A stretch of 64,000 nt of DNA from Bordetella genomosp. 2 (GTDB taxonomy: Bacteria > Pseudomonadota > Gammaproteobacteria > Burkholderiales > Burkholderiaceae_B), in NCBI RefSeq assembly GCF_002261345.1, contig NZ_NEVT01000001.1, forward strand, positions 1-64,000, written 5' to 3'. The notes beneath the pieces are model-generated. The model searched no databases, was not told where the DNA came from, and saw only the letters and a program-made list of their open reading frames with translations. Shown here in pieces: positions 46,900-55,720 of the stretch (positions within the stretch are counted from its first letter, which is position 1; each line of letters starts with the position of its first letter). The position numbers and the translations under genes are program-made.

Positions 46900-49506
46900 A
46901 TGCAAGTCGGGGCTGAAGGACAAGCGGGATCGGAACTGCATGCCTGGCGCCAGTTCCTGGCCCGCGGCACGCTGTGGCTGGGGGTGTGGTTGCTGGGCAG
47001 CGCGGCGATTTGCTGGGTCGCCGCCAATTGGCAGGACATGTCGAAGTTCCAGCGTTTCGCCGGGGCCCAGGTGCTGCTGGCGCTGTGCGTGGCCGCGGCT
47101 GCCTGGGCCGGCTGGCGCCTGCGCGGCGCGGCGGGCGCCAGCCGCCATGCGCCGGGCGCGCTGCTGGCGCTGGCCGGCCTGCTGCTGGGCGCCCTGCTGG
47201 CCTTGCTGGGCCAGACCTACCAGACCGGCGCCGATACCTGGGAGCTTTTCGCCTGGTGGGCGCTGCTGTTGCTGCCCTGGGCGCTGGCCGCCGGCAGCCA
47301 GGCCGTCTGGCTGCTGTGGGTGGTAGTGCTCAATGTGGCGGCCATATTCTATTTAGGGGAGCGCGGCACGTTCTGGTGGCTGGCCGGCCCCAGCCTGCCC
47401 AATCTGCTGCTGGCGGCGCTGAACCTGGTCATGCTGGCCACCTGGGAATGCGCCGTCTGGCGCCGGCGTGCCGGCGCCCGGGTCGGGCCGCGCGTGCTGG
47501 CGACCCTGGCCGTCGGGGTGCTGGTGCTGGCCCTGACTTTCGGCGATTCGGTGCTGGAACACCTGGGCACCGTGAACGGCCTGGCGTGGGTCGTGGTCTC
47601 CCTGGGGCTGGGCTATTACTACCAGCGGGCGCGGCGCGACCTGCTGGTCCTGGCCATGCTGGCCGCCGGCGCCATCTGCGTGTCGCTGCGCCTGGCGGGC
47701 GAATGGCTGCTGAACCTGGAACCGGGCCCGTGGGCGATCCTGCCGCTGGCCGGCCTGCTCATGGCCGAGGCCGTGTGGGCGGCCCGCTGGCTGCGCCGCC
47801 TGGCCGCCCAGCCGCCGGCCGGCCGCCCCCTGGCCGATGCCGAACCGGCCGGCGCCTCCGCCGGCAATGCGGTGGCGCCGGGCGACGCCAGTGGCGCCGT
47901 GGTGGAGCTGGCCGATCCGGCTGCCGAGCCGCAGTTCGGCCCGGCCTGGTATGTGCAAGGCCTGCTCGGCCTGAGCGCCTGGCTTGCCACCTTGCTGCTG
48001 TTGCTGTTCCTGTTCCTGTCCGGCGCGGTCCAGTCCCAGCAAGGGGCGATGGTGATGGGCCTGGTGCTGTGCGCCGTGGCGGTGGCCGTGCTGCGCACCG
48101 ATGCCGGGCCGTTCTGGCGCCAGTGCGCCACGGCCATGGGCTTTGCCGGGCAGATCCTGGTGGCATTCGGCCTGTCCGCGTCCGATTCGCTGCTCAATGC
48201 CTGCGCTTTCGTGCTGCTGCTCGGCGTGGCGGTCTACGCGCTGGCGCCCGAGGCGTTGCTGCGCTTCCTCAGCGCCTGGATGATCGCGCTGGCGCTGGCC
48301 GGGCTGATCTGGCTGGGGCTGGTGCCGGAACTGATGTACGACGACCTGCTGGGCGCCTGGCTGGATTTCGATACGGTGCGCGCCGCGTTCGTCTGGCTGC
48401 CGGTGGCGGTGGCCGGCGCCTGGACCGCCGCCGCGGCCTTCTGCGTGGGGCATCGCCTGGCGCACACGCGGCCCAATGCGCTGCTGCCGCTGGCCTGGGC
48501 ATTCGTGCTGGCGGTGCAGGGCATGGTGTGGCTGGCGGGCGGCACGTCCATTACCCGCCTGCCGGTGATATGGCAATTGAACCCGGTGACGGCGCTGCTG
48601 ACGGTGGCCGGGGCGCTGCTGCCGGTGGCCTGCGCCATGGCGGTGTTGTGGCCGCGGCGCCGCCTGCTGACCCCCGGCGTGCTGTGGGGCGTGCCCCTGG
48701 GCCTGGCCGCGCTGGCGCTGTTCTGGCTGCCCAGCCCCGGCATCGCCTTCGCACTGGCGTGGATGATCCTCGGCTTCGGGCTGAACCGCTCGCGCTTGAC
48801 CATCTTCGGCGGCTTCAGCCTGCTGGCGTACTTGCTGGTCTATTACTATCAGCTGCAAGTCCCGCTGCTGGAGAAGGCCCTGTGGCTGGCCGGCGCCGCG
48901 CTGCTGCTGTTCCTGCTGCGGGCGCTGGTGTGGCTGGTGCCGCGCCTGATGCGCACGGCCCCGCCGGCCGCCGCCGCGCCGGGGCCGGCGTCGCCGGCCT
49001 TGCGCTGGCGCACCGCCGTGGTGCTGGGCGGGCTGGTGCTGGCCCTGGGCGTCGTCAATGGCGCCATCTGGCAGCGCGAGAACCTGCTCGCCCACGGCCG
49101 GGTGGCCATCCTGGAACTGGCGCCGGTCGATCCGCGTTCGCTCATGCAGGGCGACTACATGGCGCTGCGGTTCGCGGCGGGCAACGAAGTGATGCGGCAG
49201 CGCCTGGACCGCGCCGGCTCCGACGCGCCGCAGTCGATCGACGGCTTCGTGGTGCTGGTGCCCGACAGCGAGGGCGTGGCGCAGGTGGCGCGCATCCAGG
49301 AAGCCGCGCAGCCGCATGCCAGCCATGAAATCCTCCTGCGCTATCGGCTGCGCGCCGAGGGCGTGCGCATTGTCACGAACGCGTATTTCTTTCCCGAAGG
49401 CCAGGCCGACCGCTATGCGGCGGCACGCTACGGCGAGGTGCGGGTCGGCGACGACGGGACCGGCCTGCTGGTGCGCATGCTGGGGGCCGACCGGCAGCCG
49501 CTGTAG
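46900..49506 (+). CDS. Large membrane protein, DUF2157-DUF4401-GDYXXLXY fusion
   Basis: This is an 868-aa polytopic membrane protein with about 20 hydrophobic segments. The N-terminal part resembles DUF2157 (WLLGSAAICWVAANWQ), the middle resembles DUF4401, and the C-terminal soluble part has GDYMALRF at residues 751-758, matching the GDYXXLXY family motif. The three are usually separate adjacent genes, here fused. ATG 46900 is used (GGGGAG 9 nt upstream); an ATG at 46876 lacks a ribosome site. It is divergent from topB. Function unknown. Confidence 0.85.
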   Translation: MQVGAEGQAGSELHAWRQFLARGTLWLGVWLLGSAAICWVAANWQDMSKFQRFAGAQVLLALCVAAAAWAGWRLRGAAGASRHAPGALLALAGLLLGALLALLGQTYQTGADTWELFAWWALLLLPWALAAGSQAVWLLWVVVLNVAAIFYLGERGTFWWLAGPSLPNLLLAALNLVMLATWECAVWRRRAGARVGPRVLATLAVGVLVLALTFGDSVLEHLGTVNGLAWVVVSLGLGYYYQRARRDLLVLAMLAAGAICVSLRLAGEWLLNLEPGPWAILPLAGLLMAEAVWAARWLRRLAAQPPAGRPLADAEPAGASAGNAVAPGDASGAVVELADPAAEPQFGPAWYVQGLLGLSAWLATLLLLLFLFLSGAVQSQQGAMVMGLVLCAVAVAVLRTDAGPFWRQCATAMGFAGQILVAFGLSASDSLLNACAFVLLLGVAVYALAPEALLRFLSAWMIALALAGLIWLGLVPELMYDDLLGAWLDFDTVRAAFVWLPVAVAGAWTAAAAFCVGHRLAHTRPNALLPLAWAFVLAVQGMVWLAGGTSITRLPVIWQLNPVTALLTVAGALLPVACAMAVLWPRRRLLTPGVLWGVPLGLAALALFWLPSPGIAFALAWMILGFGLNRSRLTIFGGFSLLAYLLVYYYQLQVPLLEKALWLAGAALLLFLLRALVWLVPRLMRTAPPAAAAPGPASPALRWRTAVVLGGLVLALGVVNGAIWQRENLLAHGRVAILELAPVDPRSLMQGDYMALRFAAGNEVMRQRLDRAGSDAPQSIDGFVVLVPDSEGVAQVARIQEAAQPHASHEILLRYRLRAEGVRIVTNAYFFPEGQADRYAAARYGEVRVGDDGTGLLVRMLGADRQPL

Positions 49507-49557
49507 CGGCGCGGCGGCCCGGCCGCGGGCCTGGCCCGCCGCCGTGCGGCATCGGCC

Positions 49558-50475
49558 TCAGCGCGCCCCTGCCGGCCCGGCGATGCCGAAGCGGGCCGCC
49601 CACTGCCCGGTGGCCTGCGCCAGGAAGGCGGCCGGCTCAGCGGCCGCGCACGGCTCGAAACCCAGCGCCTGCCAGGCTCGCGCCAACATTGCCAGCGGCT
49701 GCGCGCTGTCGAGCGGCGCGGCGCCATTCTGCTTGGACAGTTTCAGGCCGGTGGCCGGGTCCACCACCAGGGGCACGTGCATGACGCGCGGCGGCGCCGC
49801 GTCCAGCAGCCGGGCCAGCACGCGCTGGCGCGCGGTGGAACTGAGCAGGTCGGCGCCCCGCACGATGTCGGTGATGCCCTGCGCGGCGTCGTCCACCACC
49901 ACGGCCAGCTGGTAAGCCCACAGGCCGTCGGCCCGGCGCAGCACGAAATCGCCTACCGCCTGGGCCACGTCCTGTTCCTGCGGACCCAGCCAGCGGTCTG
50001 TGAAGCGCTCGACGCCCGCGGGCACGCGCAACCGCCAGGCGCGCGCCTGGCGGCCGGGCGGCAGGCCATGGCGGCAGGTGCCGGGATAGGGGCGCTCGCC
50101 GTCCAGCGCCGGGCCAGGGCCGCGCAGGGAAGAGTCGGCGATCTCGCGCCGGGTGCAGCCGCAGCCGTAGACCAGGCCGCGCGCCGCCAGGGCATCGAAA
50201 GCCTGCTGATAGGCGGCGCCGCGCCGCGATTGCCAGAGTATCTCGCCGTCCCAGTGCAGCCCCAGCGCGCGCAACTGGGCCATGATGACCTCGGCCGCGC
50301 CGGCCACGGTGCGGGGGGTGTCGACGTCTTCGACGCGCAGCAGCCAGCGGCCGCCGTGGGCGCGCGCGTCCAGCCAGCTGGCCAGCGCGGCCACCAGCGA
50401 ACCCAGGTGCAGGGGCCCGCTCGGGCTGGGAGCGAAGCGGCCGACGTACGGCCTGTTCACACTAGCAGGAACCAC
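49558..50475 (-). CDS. gluQ: Glutamyl-Q tRNA(Asp) synthetase
   Basis: This is a 305-aa truncated glutamyl-tRNA-synthetase-like enzyme (GluQRS) that attaches glutamate to queuosine in tRNA(Asp). The class I motifs are [12 protein letters not shown] (HIGH) and LKLSKQNGA (KMSKS). Zn-binding cysteines are in [10 protein letters not shown] and TCRHG. It lacks the anticodon domain, as expected for GluQ. The start is GTG 50475; GTG 50460 is an alternative. It is 27 nt downstream of smg. Confidence 0.93.
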   Translation of the reverse strand: MVPASVNRPYVGRFAPSPSGPLHLGSLVAALASWLDARAHGGRWLLRVEDVDTPRTVAGAAEVIMAQLRALGLHWDGEILWQSRRGAAYQQAFDALAARGLVYGCGCTRREIADSSLRGPGPALDGERPYPGTCRHGLPPGRQARAWRLRVPAGVERFTDRWLGPQEQDVAQAVGDFVLRRADGLWAYQLAVVVDDAAQGITDIVRGADLLSSTARQRVLARLLDAAPPRVMHVPLVVDPATGLKLSKQNGAAPLDSAQPLAMLARAWQALGFEPCAAAEPAAFLAQATGQWAARFGIAGPAGAR

Positions 50476-50502
50476 GCACTGCTCGGGTCGCGGGCGGCGG
50501 CC

Positions 50503-50961
50503 TCAGTGGAGCCGGCGCGTGCCGTCGTCGTCCAGCAGTTCCTCGAGGACCAGGTTGTCGATCTCGGCTTCCTGGCTCCACAGGACCATCAGGGCGATGA
50601 TCTTGATCTTGGCCAGCGACACCGGCGTCTCGGGCGCCGCCAGGGCGCGGTCGATGACGATCTCGCGCAGGGGGGCGGGCAGCACGCCGGCGGATTCGAG
50701 GAAGGCGATGAAACCGATGGATTCGGTGCCGAGCTGCTGGTATTCGGCGTCGGTGTAGATGCGGATGCCGGTGCTGGGCGCCTGGGCCAGGTCTACACAG
50801 CGTTCGGTGGTTTCGGCCAGGCCGTAGAGCCAGCCGAGTGCGTCGTCGATGTCTTCGTGCTCGAAGCCGGCGGCCGCGAGGCGCTTGGCGAGAACGTCGG
50901 CCGCGGGACAGGCTTGCGGCGTGTAGTAGTTTTCGAACAGATAAACGAGGATGTCGAACAT
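50503..50961 (-). CDS. smg: Smg protein (DUF494)
   Basis: This is a 152-aa Smg protein. It starts MFDILVYLFENYYTP as in E. coli Smg, and has VDLAQAPSTGIRIYTDAEYQQL and IGFIAFLESAGVL. ATG 50961 is chosen from that conserved start; ATG 50970 gives two extra residues and neither has a strong ribosome site. Function is uncertain; the gene is usually near dprA and topA in other proteobacteria. It is probably co-transcribed with gluQ. Confidence 0.93.
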   Translation of the reverse strand: MFDILVYLFENYYTPQACPAADVLAKRLAAAGFEHEDIDDALGWLYGLAETTERCVDLAQAPSTGIRIYTDAEYQQLGTESIGFIAFLESAGVLPAPLREIVIDRALAAPETPVSLAKIKIIALMVLWSQEAEIDNLVLEELLDDDGTRRLH

Positions 50962-51120
50962 ATGGCGCATTGTCGTGCCAGTTTGCACAGTCGGCCCGCA
51001 TATCGGCAAACCAGCAAACATGCATTTAACTGTACGCTGAATCGTCATCCGGGGCAACTTCGTTGCCCGGGGTTGGCGATATACAACGGATCGCCGCGCC
51101 GGATTTCCCTGGGCGCGGCG

Positions 51121-51135
51121 CGGGGTCCGACCCCC
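51121..51135. repeat. REP-like palindrome GGGGTCCGACCCC
   Basis: The 13-bp odd palindrome GGGGTC-C-GACCCC (51122-51134) stands between the smg leader and the TRAP permease gene, followed by a GTCCCCTTTTT segment. Its design is the same as the GGTGTC-W-GACACC repeats elsewhere, and it matches a REP class common in proteobacteria. Confidence 0.65.
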
Positions 51136-51154
51136 GATAAAGCCGTCCCCTTTT

Positions 51155-53179
51155 TCATGCCGCCGGCAGTGTTTTCTGGGCGCGCAGTTGCGTCAACTGG
51201 TGGATGAACACCGGCAGGCAGACCGCCAGTCCCAGCAGTCCGCTGGCCAGCCCGGGCATGATGGTCAACAGCGCGCCGACCACGCACAGCCAGCGCTCCC
51301 ATGTCTTCATGCGCACCAGCAGGTAGCGCGACAAGGCTGCCGACAACAGGACCAGGCCGACCATGCAGCCCAGCAGGGTCACGAAGAACGCATGCCACGT
51401 GAAGCCCTGCACCGAGATCAGCAGCGAGGGCGAGAACACGAATACGAACGGCACGATGAGCTTGGTGATGCCCAGCCGGAACGCGGTGTTGCCGGTCCGG
51501 AAGGGGTCGCTGCCCGCCATGCCGGCGGCGGCGTAGGCCGCCAGCGCGACCGGCGGGGTGATATCGGCCAGGATGCCGAAATAGAACACGAAGAAGTGCG
51601 CGGCAATCGGCTGCACGCCCAGTTGCACCAGCGTGGGGGCGGCCACCGCCACCATGATCAGGTAATTGGCGGTGGTCGGGATGCCGCAGCCCATCAGGAT
51701 GCACACGATGCCGGTCATGACCAGGGCCGCCACCAGCGTCAGGGTCTGGGCATTGGCGAGGGCATCCGGGATGAACGCGCCCAGGCCGCCGGCGATCGCC
51801 TGCGCCGCGCTGATGACGATATACGACACCTTGAAGCCCACGCCGGTCAGCGTGACCACGCCGATCACCAGCCCGACCGTGCCGGCCGCCGCGCCGACCG
51901 CCAGCGCGTACTTCGCGCCGGTTTCGAACGAGTCGTACAGGTCGCGCAGCTTGATGCGCTGGTATGGATTGAGCAGGCCCACCAGGATGCAGCCGGTGAT
52001 GCCGGCGAACGCCGCCAGGTAGGGCGTGCGGCCGCTGGCCAGCACGGTGATCAGCGCCGCCAGCGGCAGCAGCGTGGGCCAGCGGCGCTTGAACGAATCG
52101 CGCAGGTCCGGCATCTCGTCGGCGCGCAGGCCGCGCAGGCCTTCGCGCTTGGCCTCGAAATGCACCTGCATGAACATGCCGAAGAAGTACAGGAAGGCCG
52201 GGAAGATGCCCGCCAGGATGATCTGCTGGTAGGGAATGTCGAGGAACTCGATCATCAGGAACGCGGCCGCGCCCATGATCGGCGGCGTGATCTGCCCACC
52301 GGTGCTGGACGCCGCTTCGACGCCCGCCGCGAAATGGCGCGGATAGCCGATGCGGATCATGGCCGGGATGGTCAGCGAGCCCACCGTCACCGCATTGGCG
52401 ACCGACGAGCCGGACAGCATGCCGAACATCGCCGAGCCGAACACCGACACCTTGGCCGGCCCGCCCGCGTAGCGGCCGGCGACGGTCGAGGCCACGTCCA
52501 GGAACAGCTGGCCGAGGCCGATGCGGCTGGCCAGCACGCCGAACAGCACGAAATGGAACACGTAGGTCGCCACCACCCCGACCGCCACGCCGTAAATGCC
52601 CTGGCTGGTCAGGTACATGTGGTTGACGATCTGCGGCCAGCTGTTGCCGGCGTGCTTGAGCAGCCCCGGGAAGAGCGGGCCGAAGGCGGCATAGGCCAGG
52701 AACACCAGCGCGATGATGGGCAGCGGCCAGCCCATCGCGCGGCGCGTGCCTTCCAGCAGGCCGACGATGAGCACCGTGCCCATGAATACGTCCATGGGCA
52801 GCGGGTTGCCGACGCGGAACGCCAGGTCTTCGAAGATGTACGGGATGTACAGCACGCTGAACGCCAGCGCGATGGCGATGAGCCAGTCGTACAGCGGCAC
52901 GCCGCCGGGCGCGAGCAGCGTCGAGCGCGGCTCGCGCTGGTAGTGCGCCTTGCTGAAGCCGAACACCAGGAAGATCAGGCTGAGCACGAAAGCCAGGTGC
53001 ACGCCGCGGTGCGTGGCCTCGCGCAGCAGGCCGAAGCCGGCGGTGTAGTAATGGAACAGCGACAGCGACACGAGCAGGATCGAGACGATCCAGGTGGCGG
53101 TCTTGGCCAATGGCCGGAAGCGGATTTCGGAGTCGAATTTCTCCGCCAGTTTCTGGGTCTGCTCGTGGTTGATTTCCAT
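51155..53179 (-). CDS. TRAP transporter fused permease (TAXI type)
   Basis: This is a 674-aa inner-membrane protein fusing the small (4-segment) and large (12-segment) TRAP permease subunits. Conserved stretches include GSAMFGMLSGSSVANAVTVGS, SSTGGQITPPIMGAAAF, MGCGIPTTANYLIM and GILADITPPVALAAYAA. It imports a substrate, often a dicarboxylate or amino acid, with sodium or proton. AAGG lies 7 nt before the ATG. It is 107 nt downstream of the TAXI binding-protein gene, with a hairpin between. Confidence 0.95.
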   Translation of the reverse strand: MEINHEQTQKLAEKFDSEIRFRPLAKTATWIVSILLVSLSLFHYYTAGFGLLREATHRGVHLAFVLSLIFLVFGFSKAHYQREPRSTLLAPGGVPLYDWLIAIALAFSVLYIPYIFEDLAFRVGNPLPMDVFMGTVLIVGLLEGTRRAMGWPLPIIALVFLAYAAFGPLFPGLLKHAGNSWPQIVNHMYLTSQGIYGVAVGVVATYVFHFVLFGVLASRIGLGQLFLDVASTVAGRYAGGPAKVSVFGSAMFGMLSGSSVANAVTVGSLTIPAMIRIGYPRHFAAGVEAASSTGGQITPPIMGAAAFLMIEFLDIPYQQIILAGIFPAFLYFFGMFMQVHFEAKREGLRGLRADEMPDLRDSFKRRWPTLLPLAALITVLASGRTPYLAAFAGITGCILVGLLNPYQRIKLRDLYDSFETGAKYALAVGAAAGTVGLVIGVVTLTGVGFKVSYIVISAAQAIAGGLGAFIPDALANAQTLTLVAALVMTGIVCILMGCGIPTTANYLIMVAVAAPTLVQLGVQPIAAHFFVFYFGILADITPPVALAAYAAAGMAGSDPFRTGNTAFRLGITKLIVPFVFVFSPSLLISVQGFTWHAFFVTLLGCMVGLVLLSAALSRYLLVRMKTWERWLCVVGALLTIMPGLASGLLGLAVCLPVFIHQLTQLRAQKTLPAA

Positions 53180-53262
53180 CGCTTGGCCTTGTCAGCAAAA
53201 GCCGCGTGCCGGATCCCTGTCCGGCGCGTTGCTCGCTTCAGTGAGCGTCGCCCCTTGGGGGG

Positions 53263-53279
53263 GAGGCGCCAAGCGCCTC
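53263..53279 (-). repeat. Hairpin between TRAP genes
   Basis: GAGGCGC (53263-53269) and GCGCCTC (53273-53279) form a perfect 7-bp stem with a CAA loop. It sits just after the binding-protein stop, amid further G-runs and a GCTC/GAGC repeat (53231-53246). In TRAP operons such hairpins stop or process mRNA so that more binding protein than permease is made. There is no U-run, so it is more likely a stabiliser than a terminator. Confidence 0.6.
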
Positions 53280-53286
53280 GGGGGGG

Positions 53287-54246
53287 TCATAGCAAACCGG
53301 CTTCTTTGTAGAACTTCTCGGCGCCCGGATGGAAGGGAATGCCGGCGCCCTTGACGGCGTTTTCCTTGGTGATCAGCTTGCCCTTGGCGTGGCCATTGTC
53401 CAGCACCTTGCGGGTGGCGTCGCTGTACATCGCCTTGGTGATGTCGTAGATGGTCTGCTCCGACATTTTGGTGGACGTGACCATCTGGGCGTTCACGGAG
53501 ATGGTCTGCACCTCGCCGATGCCCTGGTACAGGCCGGCGGCGATGGTGTCGGGCGTGAAGAACTGCTGCTGGCTGCGCAGCTTGTCGATCTCCGGGCCGA
53601 CGATGGGCACCAGCTCGATGCCCGCGCCGCTGGAGGCCAGTTCGGCGATGGCGCCGGCCGGCGCTCCGCCCACGAAGAAGAACGCATCCAGGCCGCCATC
53701 GCGCAGCTTGTCGCCGGCCTGGTTGGGCTTGAGGTATTCGGCCTCGATGTCCTTGTCGGTCATGCCGAAGGCGCCCAGAATCAGGCGCACGTCGACCAGC
53801 GTGCCCGAGCCGGGTTCGTCCATGGACACGCGCTTGCCGCGCAGGTCGGCCACCGACTTGATGCCGGAGCCCTTGCGCGCCACCAGGTGGATGCTCTCGG
53901 GATACAGGGTGGCGACCAGGCGCAGGCTCTCGGCCTTGGGCTTGCCGTCGAAGGTGCCGGTGCCTGTGTAGGCCCAGTAGGCCACATCGGATTGCGTGAA
54001 ACCGGCTTCCAGCGAACCGCCCAGCACGCCGTTGATATTGGCCACCGAGCCGTTCGAGGCCACCGCGGTGGCGATCAGCTTGCCGGGCTGCGAGATGGCA
54101 TTGGCGATCATGCCGCCTACGGGATAGTAGGTGCCGGCCGTGCCGCCGGTGCCGATGCGGAAGAACTGTTGCGCATGGGCAGGCCCGGCCGCGCCGGCCA
54201 CCGCCAAGGCGATCGCCAGGGTCTTGATCCAGCTTTTCAAGGACAT
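53287..54246 (-). CDS. TAXI-family TRAP solute-binding protein
   Basis: This is a 319-aa periplasmic receptor. The signal peptide ends near AGPAHAQQ; the family start FFRIGTGGTAGTYYPVGGMIANAIS follows. GGAGA lies 6 nt before ATG 54246. It delivers substrate to the fused permease. TAXI receptors bind glutamate, 2-oxoglutarate and other compounds, so the ligand is open. Confidence 0.94.
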   Translation of the reverse strand: MSLKSWIKTLAIALAVAGAAGPAHAQQFFRIGTGGTAGTYYPVGGMIANAISQPGKLIATAVASNGSVANINGVLGGSLEAGFTQSDVAYWAYTGTGTFDGKPKAESLRLVATLYPESIHLVARKGSGIKSVADLRGKRVSMDEPGSGTLVDVRLILGAFGMTDKDIEAEYLKPNQAGDKLRDGGLDAFFFVGGAPAGAIAELASSGAGIELVPIVGPEIDKLRSQQQFFTPDTIAAGLYQGIGEVQTISVNAQMVTSTKMSEQTIYDITKAMYSDATRKVLDNGHAKGKLITKENAVKGAGIPFHPGAEKFYKEAGLL

Positions 54247-54478
54247 GAAGCTTCTCCAGGTAGGGCGCCGCCGGACCGCTGCGCGACACGAGCCGCCCTC
54301 GGGAGGCGGCGCGGCGCAGGCGCAGCGCGCGGGCCGTTGTTTTTTGATCCCCGCAGATTTTGTCACGCTGGACCGCCCGCCACGCCTAGGGTTTGCCTGG
54401 GGATACACTACGCGCATGTCTTTGCGGCGGGGCGCGCTGGCGCCCGTCGTGTTCGTACGAAAAGGAAGCGCACATTCC

Positions 54479-55618
54479 ATGGCCGCCATCCCCGCTGCCC
54501 CCATCCCGACATTGCCGCCCGCGGCCGCGCCGGGCGACGCCCTGGAGCAGGTCGACACGCCCAGCCTGGTGCTGGACCTGGACGCCTTCGAAGCGAACCT
54601 GCGGCTGATGCAGGCCTGGGCCGACCGCCATGGCGTGGCCCTGCGGCCGCACGCCAAGGCGCACAAGTGCCCGGAGATCGCGCGGCGCCAGCTGGCGCTG
54701 GGCGCGCGCGGCATCTGCTGCCAGAAGGTCAGCGAGGCGCTGCCGTTCGTGGCGGCCGGCATCACCGACGTGCATATCAGCAACCAGGTGGTGGGACCGG
54801 CCAAGCTGGCCCTGCTGGCCCAACTGGCGCGCGCCGCGCGCCTCAGCGTGTGCGTGGACGACCCGGCCAACCTGGCGGCCATCTCGGCTGCCATGGCGCA
54901 GGCCGGGGCGCAGGTCGAGGTGCTGGTCGAGGTCGACGTGGGCCAGGGCCGCTGCGGAGTGGCCGACACGGCCGCCGTGCTGGCGCTGGCGCGCCAGGCC
55001 CGCGACCTGCCCGGTGTGGCGTTCGCCGGCCTGCAGGCCTATCACGGCTCGGTGCAGCATGTGCGCGATCGCGCCGGGCGCGCCGCGGTGGCCGCCCGCG
55101 CCGCGGCGGCGGCGGCCGGGTACGCCGACAGCCTGCGCGCGGCCGGCATTGCCTGCGACCGCATTACCGGCGCGGGCACCGGCAGCGCGGAATTCGACGC
55201 CCCTTCCGGCGTGTACACCGAACTGCAGGCCGGCTCGTACGCGTTCATGGATGGCGACTACGGCGCCAACGAATGGTCCGGCCCGTTGGCTTTCCGCCAC
55301 AGCCTGTTCCTGCTGACCACCGTGATGAGCGTGCCCGCCGCCGGCCGCGCCATCGTCGACGCCGGCCTCAAATCGACCACGGTGGAATGCGGCCCGCCCC
55401 AGGTGGCCGGCCGGGCCGGGCTGCACTACGCGGCGGCCAACGACGAGCATGGCGTGCTGAAACTGGCGCCAGACGCGGCCGTGCGCCTGGGCGAGACCTT
55501 GCTGCTGGTGCCCTCGCACGTCGATCCGACCTTCAACCTGCACGACAGCCTGGTCGCCTACCGCGACGGCGTGGTCGAGGACGTCTGGGCCATCGCGGCC
55601 CGCGGCCTGAGCCGATGA
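54479..55618 (+). CDS. DSD1-family PLP enzyme (D-threonine aldolase / D-serine dehydratase type)
   Basis: This is a 379-aa enzyme with an alanine-racemase-like barrel. The PLP lysine is in LRPHAKAHKCPEIA near residue 60, and LVPSHVDPTFNLHD near the end holds the metal-binding His and Asp of this family. Length matches metal-dependent D-threonine aldolases of Achromobacter. ATG 54479 is chosen, though GGA lies 12 nt away; an upstream ATG (54417) is possible. A D-serine dehydratase or beta-hydroxyaspartate aldolase is an alternative. It is divergent from the TAXI gene. Confidence 0.85.
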   Translation: MAAIPAAPIPTLPPAAAPGDALEQVDTPSLVLDLDAFEANLRLMQAWADRHGVALRPHAKAHKCPEIARRQLALGARGICCQKVSEALPFVAAGITDVHISNQVVGPAKLALLAQLARAARLSVCVDDPANLAAISAAMAQAGAQVEVLVEVDVGQGRCGVADTAAVLALARQARDLPGVAFAGLQAYHGSVQHVRDRAGRAAVAARAAAAAAGYADSLRAAGIACDRITGAGTGSAEFDAPSGVYTELQAGSYAFMDGDYGANEWSGPLAFRHSLFLLTTVMSVPAAGRAIVDAGLKSTTVECGPPQVAGRAGLHYAAANDEHGVLKLAPDAAVRLGETLLLVPSHVDPTFNLHDSLVAYRDGVVEDVWAIAARGLSR

Positions 55619-55621
55619 CCG

Positions 55622-55649
55622 GCCGGCGGGGGCGCGCCGCCCCGCCGGC
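55622..55649 (+). terminator. Hairpin after the DSD1 gene
   Basis: GCCGGCGGGG (55622-55631) and CCCCGCCGGC (55640-55649) form a 10-bp perfect stem, 3 nt past the DSD1 stop. No U-run follows, so it may stabilise the mRNA end or act with Rho rather than terminate by itself. Confidence 0.5.
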
Positions 55650-55720
55650 GGTAGCCAGACGGTGCTAAATTCTTTGTTTTCCACCCCCCTCTCGTTTTCC
55701 CCTATTCCGTAGGAACCGCC

